Shown in pieces: positions 57,587 to 64,000 of a stretch of 64,000 bases of DNA. A program made the position numbers and the translations under genes. The stretch is from Streptomyces djakartensis (GTDB lineage: Bacteria > Actinomycetota > Actinomycetes > Streptomycetales > Streptomycetaceae): NCBI RefSeq assembly GCF_014651075.1, contig NZ_BMWE01000022.1, positions 49,309 through 113,308 on the forward strand, given 5' to 3'. The notes below the pieces were generated by a model that made no database searches, had not been told where the DNA came from, and was given only the letters and a program-made list of their open reading frames with translations. Each line of letters starts with the position of its first letter. Positions within the stretch are counted from its first letter, which is position 1.

Positions 57587-59158
57587 ATGGAGATCCCTTA
57601 TTTCGGCGTCCCGCCCGAGCTCGCCCGCCGGATGAGCATGGCCGAACAGCACGAGTACCTGCGGACGCGGCTGTCGCGGCGCCGCGCGCTGGTGACGGCC
57701 GGCGCGGTGGCGGGCGGCCTGCTGACCGGCTGTTCCGGTTCGGGGCCGGGGAGCTCATCCACGGCGGCCGGGAGCCCGTCGCCCAGCACGTCGAAGGCCC
57801 CGGGCTCCCTCATCACGCCCTTCGGCCGCCATCTCGCCTTCGGCGCCGACCCGAAGACGCAGATGCGGATCTCCTGGCAGGTGCCGCTCGCGGTGCGCAA
57901 ACCGTACGTCCGCGTCGGCCTGCGCCCCGACGACCTCGGCCGCGGGATCGAGGCGGAGTTGCGCGATCTGCGCACCCCGGAGCTGAAGGGCGTACGGGCG
58001 GCGGTCGAGCAGTACTACCTGCACGCGGCGCTGGACGGCCTGCGCCCGCGCACGACCTACTACTACGGCGTCGGTCACGAGGGCTTCGACCCGGCGTCCC
58101 CGCGGCACCGGTCCACCGTCACGTCGTTCCGCACGGCGCCCGCGAGTCCGCCCGAGCGGTTCGTGTTCACCGCGTTCGGCGATCAGGGCGTGGGCGAGGA
58201 GGCGGCCCTCAACGACCGTGTGCTGATGCGCCAGAACCCTGTCTTCCACCTCCACGCCGGCGACATCTGCTACGCCGATCCGACCGGCAAGGGGAAGGAG
58301 TCGGACGTCTTCGACGCCGGGCAGTGGGACCGGTTCCTCAAGCAGACCGAGCCGGTGGCCAGGTCGGTGCCGTGGATGGTGACGACCGGCAACCACGACA
58401 TGGAGGCCTGGTACTCACCGGACGGCTACGGCGGCCAGCTCGCCCGCTTCTCGCTGCCGGACAGCGGCTTCGACGCCCGCACGGCCCCGGGTGTGTACGC
58501 CTTCACCTACGGCAACGTCGGCGTGGTCGCGCTGGACGCGAACGACGTGTCGTACGAGATACCGGCCAACTTCGGTTACACGCAGGGGCGGCAGACGAGG
58601 TGGCTGGACCGCAAGCTCCGTGAACTGCGGGCCGCCGACGACGTCGACTTCATCGTCGTCTTCTTCCACCACTGCGCCTACTCGACGTCCACGCACGCCT
58701 CCGACGGCGGAGTGCGCGCCGAGTGGGTGCCGTTGTTCGCCGAGCACCAGGTGGACCTGGTGATCAACGGGCACAACCACGTCTACGAGCGGACCGACGC
58801 CGTCAAGAACGGCGAGGTGGGCAGGCCGGTCCCGGTCGGCGGGGCGACGGACCCGCGCCGGGACGGGATCGTGTACGTCACCGCGGGCGGGGGCGGCAAG
58901 GAGCTGTACGGCTTCCCGGACGGCGTGAAGGAGAGCTACGAGGGCCATCCCGCCGACCGCGAGCCGGTCGCCACGTTCCGTTGGACCAAGTCCCGGGACG
59001 CCGACGCAGAGTCGGTGCAGTGGTCGCGGGTGCGCTACCGGGGGTTCTCGTTCCTCTCGGTGGAGGCCGTGAGCGGCGCCGCGCCGCGGCTGAACGTGTC
59101 GGCGCTGGCGTCGAGCGGTGAACGGATCGACCACTTCGAGGTGCGGCGCGGGGCGTGA
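57587..59158 (+). CDS. Tat-exported purple-acid-phosphatase-type metallophosphoesterase
   Basis: A 523-residue phosphatase. The Tat signal SRRRALVTAGAVAGGLLTGC is at residues 29-48 with a lipobox-like LTGC. A Ser/Thr-rich linker, an Fn3-like N-terminal domain (about 80-185) and the metallophosphatase domain follow. Metal-ligand motifs are visible: FGDQG, AGDICYAD, GNHDMEAW, FFHHCAY and NGHNHVYERT. The enzyme should act outside the cell on phosphate esters. No pho box was identified. The ATG is at the end of the leuB divergent region. Confidence 0.9.
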   Translation: MEIPYFGVPPELARRMSMAEQHEYLRTRLSRRRALVTAGAVAGGLLTGCSGSGPGSSSTAAGSPSPSTSKAPGSLITPFGRHLAFGADPKTQMRISWQVPLAVRKPYVRVGLRPDDLGRGIEAELRDLRTPELKGVRAAVEQYYLHAALDGLRPRTTYYYGVGHEGFDPASPRHRSTVTSFRTAPASPPERFVFTAFGDQGVGEEAALNDRVLMRQNPVFHLHAGDICYADPTGKGKESDVFDAGQWDRFLKQTEPVARSVPWMVTTGNHDMEAWYSPDGYGGQLARFSLPDSGFDARTAPGVYAFTYGNVGVVALDANDVSYEIPANFGYTQGRQTRWLDRKLRELRAADDVDFIVVFFHHCAYSTSTHASDGGVRAEWVPLFAEHQVDLVINGHNHVYERTDAVKNGEVGRPVPVGGATDPRRDGIVYVTAGGGGKELYGFPDGVKESYEGHPADREPVATFRWTKSRDADAESVQWSRVRYRGFSFLSVEAVSGAAPRLNVSALASSGERIDHFEVRRGA

Positions 59159-59171
59159 GACCCCGCGCCGC
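59143..59171 (+). terminator. Terminator overlapping the phosphatase stop
   Basis: 11-bp perfect stem GCGGCGCGGGG / CCCCGCGCCGC. The 7-nt loop contains the TGA stop codon. Confidence 0.6.
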
Positions 59172-59216
59172 GCCTCGTCGGGTGCGGCTCCCGGACGGGG
59201 GTCGGTGCGGTGCGGC

Positions 59217-59348
59217 TCAGTGGCCGGTGGATCCGCCGTTGTCCCTGCGGTCGAGGGCGCGCTGGAGAGCGGCGGCGGCGTTCTTGCGGTCGGACTCGCT
59301 CATACGGGAGAGGTGACGGACTCGGCGGCGGACGGTCGTCTCGGCCAT
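59217..59348 (-). CDS. 43-aa basic helical protein
   Basis: Reads MAETTVRRRVRHLSRMSESD and continues RKNAAAALQRALDRRDNGG, ending STGH. It is Arg-rich with one clear amphipathic helix. AAGGAG stands 9 nt upstream of the ATG, which is good initiation evidence. I recall closely similar small genes in other Streptomyces at this place. The function is unknown; it may bind nucleic acid or a protein partner. The 240 bp upstream (59349-59592) hold its promoter region, AT-rich around 59490-59560, and no other gene. Confidence 0.75.
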   Translation of the reverse strand: MAETTVRRRVRHLSRMSESDRKNAAAALQRALDRRDNGGSTGH

Positions 59349-59592
59349 GGGAAATCGACTCCTTCGACAGCATGGAGCGCGGAGAGATACGAGACGCCGG
59401 AGGTGGCGGGGAGCGGTGCCGCAGGGGTTTCCTGCACGGGGCCCGGCTCACGACCGCCCTTCGCTGGATCGAGCGAGACGTTCGGCTTCTACAAAAATAA
59501 GGGAGGCCGGAGCGTCTGTCTGCACAATTACTCGGACTTCCTACTATCTGAGACGGTGGACCGGGTCACACCGCTCTGACCTGCGGCGACAG

Positions 59593-60135
59593 TCAGAGCA
59601 CGTCGCCGTCGCGCCAGTCGAAGACGAGTTCGCCGGCGGGGTCGAGCGGACCGGCGAGGGCAGGGCGGACGTACGTGCTGTCCTCTTCCTCCGGCAGGCG
59701 GACGACGCCGTCGAGCGGGCTGAGGGCGTGTACCTCCCCGCGCCACAGCCGCCAGCCGCGGGAGGTGTAGAGGCGGGCGCCCTCGTCGCCGGCGGAGAGG
59801 GCGCCGAGATCGTAGGCGCGGTCGACGACGCGTTCCAGCTCCGCCATGACCCGCCCGCCGAGGCCGGTGCGGCGGGCGTCGGCGCGGACGGCGACGTTCT
59901 CGACGTACCCGGCGCGCAGCCACCGGCCCCGGTGCCGCACCCGGCGCATCACCACCGCCCCGTGCGCGGCCAGTCCGGAGGCGTCGTACACGAGGGCGTG
60001 CACGCCTCCGAGGCCATGGTCCCAGTCCTCGTCGCTGAAGTCGCCGTCGAAGGCGGCGTCCAGGAGGCCCCGTGCGGCACGGAGTTCGGCGTGGGTGAGG
60101 TCGGCGGTGTGGGCGGTGTTCGCTCGGGCGGTCAT
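59593..60135 (-). CDS. GNAT acetyltransferase resembling aminoglycoside 2'-N-acetyltransferase AAC(2')
   Basis: A 180-residue GNAT protein of the length of AAC(2')-I enzymes. Visible blocks are AAFDGDFSDEDWDHGLGGVH, the acetyl-CoA segment GYVENVAVRADARRTGLGGR, YDLGALSAGDEGARLYTSRG and the closing ELVFDWRDGDVL. These follow chromosomal AAC(2')-I proteins of mycobacteria almost block by block as I remember them. Whether it acts on aminoglycosides, peptidoglycan or something else is unknown. It lies downstream of pruA beyond a terminator. Confidence 0.85.
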   Translation of the reverse strand: MTARANTAHTADLTHAELRAARGLLDAAFDGDFSDEDWDHGLGGVHALVYDASGLAAHGAVVMRRVRHRGRWLRAGYVENVAVRADARRTGLGGRVMAELERVVDRAYDLGALSAGDEGARLYTSRGWRLWRGEVHALSPLDGVVRLPEEEDSTYVRPALAGPLDPAGELVFDWRDGDVL

Positions 60136-60184
60136 CGGCCCAGTATGCGAACGGGCCGGTTGGCTCTCGACCGGTTTTCGAACG

Positions 60185-60218
60185 CCGACGGGCCAGGTCC
60201 TTCGACCTGGCCCGTCGG
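60185..60218 (-). terminator. Terminator of pruA
   Basis: 15-bp perfect stem CCGACGGGCCAGGTC / GACCTGGCCCGTCGG with loop CTTC, 12 nt after the pruA stop. Confidence 0.85.
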
Positions 60219-60230
60219 TTCCGTGGGGGC

Positions 60231-61862
60231 TCAGCCCATGTGCGGGTAGGTGTAGTCGGTCGGCGGGACCAGGGTCTCCTTGATGGCACGGGTCAGGGTC
60301 CAGCGCATCAGGTTCTGCGGGGCGCCGGCCTTGTCGTTGGTGCCGGAGGCGCGGCCGCCGCCGAAGGGCTGCTGGCCGACGACCGCGCCGGTCGACTTGT
60401 CGTTGATGTAGAAGTTGCCGGCCGCGTAGCGGAGCCGGTCCGCCGTGTAGGCCGCCGCCGCGCGGTCGTTCGCGATGACCGAGCCGGTGAGGGCGTAGTC
60501 GGAGACCGACTCCATCTGCGTCAGCATCTCGTCGTACTTGTCGTCCTCGTAGACGTGCACGGCGAGGATCGGGCCGAAGTACTCGGTGCGGAAGACCTCG
60601 TTCTCCGGGTCGGTGCACTCGATGACCGTCGGGCGGACGAAGTACCCCTCGGAGTCGTCGTAGCTGCCGCCCGCGACGATCGTGCAGGAGGCGTCCTGCT
60701 TGGCGCGGTCGATGGCGGCCTTGTTCTTGGCGAAGGCGCGCTCGTCGATGACGGCGCCGATGAAGTTCGACAGGTCGGTGACGTCGCCCATCCTGATGCC
60801 GTCGACCTCGGCGGCGAACTCCTCCTTGAAGCCGGAGTTCCAGATCGAGGCGGGGACGTACGCCCGGGACGTGGCGCTGCACTTCTGGCCCTGGTACTCG
60901 AAGGCACCCCGGGTCAGCGCCGTCTTCAGGATCGCCGGGTCGGCCGACGGGTGGGCGACGAGGAAGTCCTTGCCGCCGGTCTCGCCGACCAGGCGCGGGT
61001 AGGTGCGGTACTTCTCGATGTTGTTGCCGACCGTCTTCCACAGGTACTGGAAGGTCTTGGTCGAGCCGGTGAAGTGGATGCCGGCGAGGTCGCGGTGCTC
61101 CAGGGCGACCTTGGAGACCTCGATGCCGTCACCGGTGACGAGGTTGATGACGCCCTTGGGCAGACCGGCCTCCTCCAGCAGCTGCATCAGCAGCACGGCG
61201 GCGTGGGTCTGCGTCGGGGACGGCTTCCAGACGACGACGTTGCCCATCAGCGCCGGGGCCGTCGGCAGGTTGCCCGCGATCGCGGTGAAGTTGAAGGGCG
61301 TGATCGCGTAGACGAAGCCCTCGAGCGGGCGGTGGTCCAGGCGGTTCCACACACCCGGGGAGTTGGCGGGGGGCTGCTCGGCCAGGAGCTTGCGGGCGTA
61401 GGAGACGTTGAAGCGCCAGAAGTCGATCAGCTCACAGGGCGTGTCGATCTCGGCCTGCTGGGCGGTCTTGGACTGGCCGAGCATGGTGGAGGCGGCGAGC
61501 GTCTCGCGCCACGGCCCGGACAGCAGCTCGGCGGCGCGCAGGATGATCGCGGCGCGGTCGTCGAAGGACAGGGCGCGCCAGGCGGGCGCGGCGGCCAGGG
61601 CCGCGTCGATGGCGTCCTGGGCGTCCGCTTGCGTGGCGTTGCGGTACGTGCCGAGGACGGCCTGGTGGTTGTGCGGCTGGACGACCTGGAAGGCCTCGCC
61701 GCCGCCCATCCGCTTCTCACCGCCGATGGTGCAGGGCAGGTCGACGGGGTTGTCGGCGAGCTCCTTCAGCCTGGCTTCCAGCCGGGCGCGCTCGGGCGAG
61801 CCGGGGGCGTAGCCGTGCACCGGCTCGTTGACGGGGGTGGGGACCTGGGTCACAGCGTCCAT
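60231..61862 (-). CDS. pruA: 1-pyrroline-5-carboxylate dehydrogenase
   Basis: Oxidises P5C/glutamate semialdehyde to glutamate, the second step of proline catabolism. The 543 residues carry ITPFNFTAIAGNLP, VVWKPSPTQTHAA, the catalytic Glu294 in LVGETGGKDF and the nucleophile Cys328 in YQGQKCSATSR. The NAD-binding and oligomerisation part ends GGGRASGTNDKAGAP. It follows putB, separated by 187 bp that contain a hairpin and a copy of the putB 3' end. Confidence 0.96.
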   Translation of the reverse strand: MDAVTQVPTPVNEPVHGYAPGSPERARLEARLKELADNPVDLPCTIGGEKRMGGGEAFQVVQPHNHQAVLGTYRNATQADAQDAIDAALAAAPAWRALSFDDRAAIILRAAELLSGPWRETLAASTMLGQSKTAQQAEIDTPCELIDFWRFNVSYARKLLAEQPPANSPGVWNRLDHRPLEGFVYAITPFNFTAIAGNLPTAPALMGNVVVWKPSPTQTHAAVLLMQLLEEAGLPKGVINLVTGDGIEVSKVALEHRDLAGIHFTGSTKTFQYLWKTVGNNIEKYRTYPRLVGETGGKDFLVAHPSADPAILKTALTRGAFEYQGQKCSATSRAYVPASIWNSGFKEEFAAEVDGIRMGDVTDLSNFIGAVIDERAFAKNKAAIDRAKQDASCTIVAGGSYDDSEGYFVRPTVIECTDPENEVFRTEYFGPILAVHVYEDDKYDEMLTQMESVSDYALTGSVIANDRAAAAYTADRLRYAAGNFYINDKSTGAVVGQQPFGGGRASGTNDKAGAPQNLMRWTLTRAIKETLVPPTDYTYPHMG

Positions 61863-61915
61863 GTTGTCCGTAACTCCTTACTGAGCGGTGATTCGGTTTC
61901 GGCCCCGGAGGGCTG

Positions 61916-61984
61916 TCAGCCCTTGGTGAGCGTCGAGCGGGCGGAGAAGCGCAGGCCGGCCGGCCTCTCCGCGAGACGCCTCAC
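61916..61984 (-). pseudogene. Duplicated 3' end of putB (22-codon remnant)
   Basis: Reads VRRLAERPAGLRFSARSTLT then KG and stop. The true putB C-terminus reads MRRLAEKPANLRFFARSVIT then RG and stop. Sixteen of 22 positions are identical, as are long DNA stretches (e.g. CTCCGCGAGACGCCTCA in both). It lies 66 bp beyond the putB stop. No start or upstream protein remains. Confidence 0.75.
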
Positions 61985-61994
61985 GCTGTGCTTT

Positions 61995-62014
61995 CCCGGG
62001 GGGCAACCCCCGGG
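61995..62014 (-). terminator. GNRA-loop hairpin between putB and the duplicated tail
   Basis: 8-bp perfect GC stem CCCGGGGG / CCCCCGGG with GCAA-type loop. It may be the putB terminator or an mRNA stability element. Confidence 0.5.
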
Positions 62015-62049
62015 CCCCCGGCAGACGCCGCAGTACTGCCGCGTTTCCG

Positions 62050-62976
62050 TCAGCCACGGGTGATCACGCTCCGGGCGAAGAACCTCAAGTTGGCCGGCTT
62101 CTCCGCGAGACGCCTCATGAAGTAGCCGTACCAGTCGGTGCCGTAGGCGGTGTACACGCGCATGCGGTGGCCCTCGGCGGCCAGCCGCAGGTGCTCCTCG
62201 GCGCGGATGCCGTAGAGCATCTGGAACTCGTACTCGTCCGGCTTGCGCCCGGCCTGGTGGGCGAGCTCCTGGCCGATGGCGATCAGACGGGGGTCGTGGG
62301 AACCGATCATCGGGTACCCCTTCCCCTTCATCAACGTCCGGAGGATCCGGACGTATGCCCGGTCGATCTCGTGTTTTTCCTGGTACGCGACCGAGGCCGG
62401 TTCCTTGTACGCGCCCTTGACCAGCCGTACCCGGCTGCCGCTCGCGGCGAGGCGGCGGGCGTCGGCCTCGGTGCGGAAGAGGTAGGCCTGGATGACGCAG
62501 CCGGTCTGCGGGAAGTCCTTGCGCAGCTCCTCGTGGATGGCGAACATCGAGTCGAGGGTGGTGTGGTCCTCGGCGTCCAGGGTGACCGTGGTGCCGATCT
62601 CGGCGGCCGCCTCGACGACCGGGCGGACGTTGGCGAGGGCCAGTTCATGACCGCCTGCCAGGGCCTGCCCGAACATCGACAGCTTCACCGACATCTCGGC
62701 GCGGGTGCCGAGCTCCAGCGGCTTCAGGCGGTCGATCAGCTCCAGGTAGGCGTCCCGGGCCGCGGCGGCCTGGGCGGGACTGGTGATGTCCTCCCCGACG
62801 ACGTCCATCGTCAGTTCCAGGCCCTGCTCGGCGAGGCTCCGGATGACCGGGACGATGTCCTCGACGTCCTCGCCGGGGATGAAGCGGTCGACGACCTGCT
62901 TGGTCACCGGGGCCGCGGAGACCAGGCGTCGCATCCGGTCGCTGCGGGACGCGGCGAGAATCACGGGACCCAGCAC
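62050..62976 (-). CDS. putB: Proline dehydrogenase
   Basis: FAD enzyme oxidising proline to P5C. The 308 residues include VVGEDITSPAQAAAARDAYL, the barrel segment EMSVKLSMFGQAL, TLDAEDHTT, RVRLVKGAYKEPASVAY and the substrate motif YEFQMLYGIRAEEHLRLA, with the closing RRLAEKPANLRFF. The GTG start (VLGPVILAASRSD) has GGAGGTG upstream. It is upstream of pruA and divergent from a PucR-like regulator, the standard put arrangement. Confidence 0.95.
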   Translation of the reverse strand: MLGPVILAASRSDRMRRLVSAAPVTKQVVDRFIPGEDVEDIVPVIRSLAEQGLELTMDVVGEDITSPAQAAAARDAYLELIDRLKPLELGTRAEMSVKLSMFGQALAGGHELALANVRPVVEAAAEIGTTVTLDAEDHTTLDSMFAIHEELRKDFPQTGCVIQAYLFRTEADARRLAASGSRVRLVKGAYKEPASVAYQEKHEIDRAYVRILRTLMKGKGYPMIGSHDPRLIAIGQELAHQAGRKPDEYEFQMLYGIRAEEHLRLAAEGHRMRVYTAYGTDWYGYFMRRLAEKPANLRFFARSVITRG

Positions 62977-63166
62977 GGGGCACCTCCAGAGCACAACCAA
63001 CGGGTGGCCGGACCCCGGGCGGATGACGCTTCGGGTACGGCGCGGAGAACCACCGTGAAACCTAAGGATCCCTCCGATCGTCGGCCATCGACAGCTGTCA
63101 CGCATCCGTGCCGCAGATCTCAGACAGATGTATGAAGGCGGCCGCGAGGTGCGCGACAATGCGGGG

Positions 63167-64000
63167 ATGACGTCGGAACACAGGGGCGACTACGAGGAGC
63201 TGGTCGACGAGATCTCGGAACTGCTCGGGGCGCCCGCGACGCTGGAGAACCGGGACTTCGAGCTGATCGCCTTCGGCGTGTACGACAGTGAGGGCGACCT
63301 CGATCCGTCGGCCCTGGACCCGGTGCGCACCCGCTCGATCCTCACCCGCCGCTCGACGGCGGCGGTCCGGGCGTGGTTCGAGGGCTTCGGCATCACGCGC
63401 GCGACCGGTCCGGTGCGGATCCCGCCGACGCCCGAGGCCGGGGTGTACCGGGGGCGGATCTGCCTGCCCGTACGGCACCGGGGCGTGGTCCACGGCTACG
63501 TCTGGCTCCTGGACGACGATCCGGGGCCGAGCGACGACCAGCTGTCCGCCGCGATGCGGGTCACCGCCCGTATCGGCGCGCTGCTCGCGGACGAGGCGCA
63601 GCACGGGGCGGACCTCAGCCGTGAGCTGCGGGCGGTCCTCACGGCCGAGCGCGGCTGGCAGCGGGACATGGCGATCGCGGAGCTGCGCACCGCCCTCGGC
63701 TCCCGCGCCGACGGGCCGCACACGATGGTCTGCGTCGCGCCCTGGCCGTCGGCGGACCCGGACGACGCGCCCTCGGTGCGGGCGGTGCCGGGAGCGACGG
63801 CTCTGTGCACACTGCCGTGGGGAGCGGCCGACCAGTGCGTGGCGGTGCTCATCCGCTTGCGCTCGACGGACGTCCTGACTCCGGCGACGACGGCGGCGGG
63901 GCGGCTGCTGGAGCGCGCCGGCGGAGGAACCGGACCGGGCGGCGTGGCCGGCGCGCCGGCGCGACAGACGGGCGGCCCCCCGGGCGCATCGGCCGCCGGC
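63167..64000 (+). CDS. PucR/CdaR-type regulator of proline use, N-terminal part (cut by window edge)
   Basis: 278 visible codons of a regulator starting MTSEHRGDYEELVDEISELL; an in-frame ATG 13 codons earlier (63128) is possible. The N-terminal domain (GAPATLENRDFELIAFGVYD, RTRSILTRRSTAAVRAWFEG, LPVRHRGVVHGYVWLLDDD) is the GAF-like sensor of PucR-type put regulators. The C-terminal helix-turn-helix is beyond the window. Its divergent position to putB supports a role as proline-responsive activator, as in S. coelicolor PutR. Confidence 0.8.
   Translation, partial: MTSEHRGDYEELVDEISELLGAPATLENRDFELIAFGVYDSEGDLDPSALDPVRTRSILTRRSTAAVRAWFEGFGITRATGPVRIPPTPEAGVYRGRICLPVRHRGVVHGYVWLLDDDPGPSDDQLSAAMRVTARIGALLADEAQHGADLSRELRAVLTAERGWQRDMAIAELRTALGSRADGPHTMVCVAPWPSADPDDAPSVRAVPGATALCTLPWGAADQCVAVLIRLRSTDVLTPATTAAGRLLERAGGGTGPGGVAGAPARQTGGPPGASAAG

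Noticed and set aside
1..64000. Prophage, integrase, transposase, CRISPR or restriction system
   Set aside because: No such gene or array was seen. The region is syntenic-looking core chromosome.

Overview
The window is high-GC actinobacterial chromosome. High third-position GC, frequent GTG starts, GC-rich terminators without long U-tracts, two conservons (cvn operons), F420 biosynthesis (cofC), a Lys-rich HU protein (HupS) and the family set all point to Streptomyces. Gene order from memory matches the core chromosome of S. coelicolor from smc to the put genes, in reverse orientation. No search was run, so names rest on motifs and synteny.

Left part (1-27 kb), information processing and core metabolism. 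Partial smc, a small coiled-coil gene, acylphosphatase, a CAP-domain surface protein and an HxlR regulator come first. A minus-strand run follows: mutM, rnc, rpmF, DUF177, a DivIVA-like coiled-coil protein, coaD, rsmD and recG. Divergent from recG is a two-gene unit encoding an HSP90-family ATPase and a 983-residue TPR protein joined by an ATGA overlap. Then come a DAK2/FakA-like protein, rpmB, thiD-thiL, a single-domain Lrp protein, a DUF3515 lipoprotein, ddlA, gpsA-plsC, cofC, a small OB-like protein and hupS.

Middle part (27-46 kb). leuCD lie divergent from their IclR-type regulator ndgR. A five-tRNA operon (two Gln-CTG, three identical Glu-CTC), a HAD hydrolase, gltX, a fumarylacetoacetase-family protein and a small peptide with a duplicated NPRRT motif follow. 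Two complete conservons come next (sensor kinase-like CvnA, Roadblock CvnB, DUF742 CvnC, GTPase CvnD). Their CvnD genes are nucleotide-identical over 120 and 132 bp around a divergent 27-bp patch, which looks like gene conversion.

Right part (46-64 kb). An exceptional 25-bp-stem terminator separates the conservons from accE-accB (acyl-CoA carboxylase). After an SDR/YceI divergent pair comes a secreted trypsin with an attenuator-like leader, a frameshifted YdeI-family pseudogene and a Gly-rich membrane protein. The branched-chain amino acid genes cimA, ilvE and leuB have attenuator-like leaders, including an 11-codon ORF with tandem ATT codons before cimA. The window ends with a Tat-exported phosphatase, a 43-residue gene, an AAC(2')-like acetyltransferase and proline catabolism (pruA, putB and the start of a PucR-type regulator). 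A duplicated copy of the putB 3' end lies between putB and pruA.

No CRISPR array, phage, integrase or insertion sequence was seen. The strongest candidates for less-described biology are the HSP90-TPR pair, the conservon mosaic with its shared promoter word, the trypsin and cimA leaders, and the putB tail duplication.
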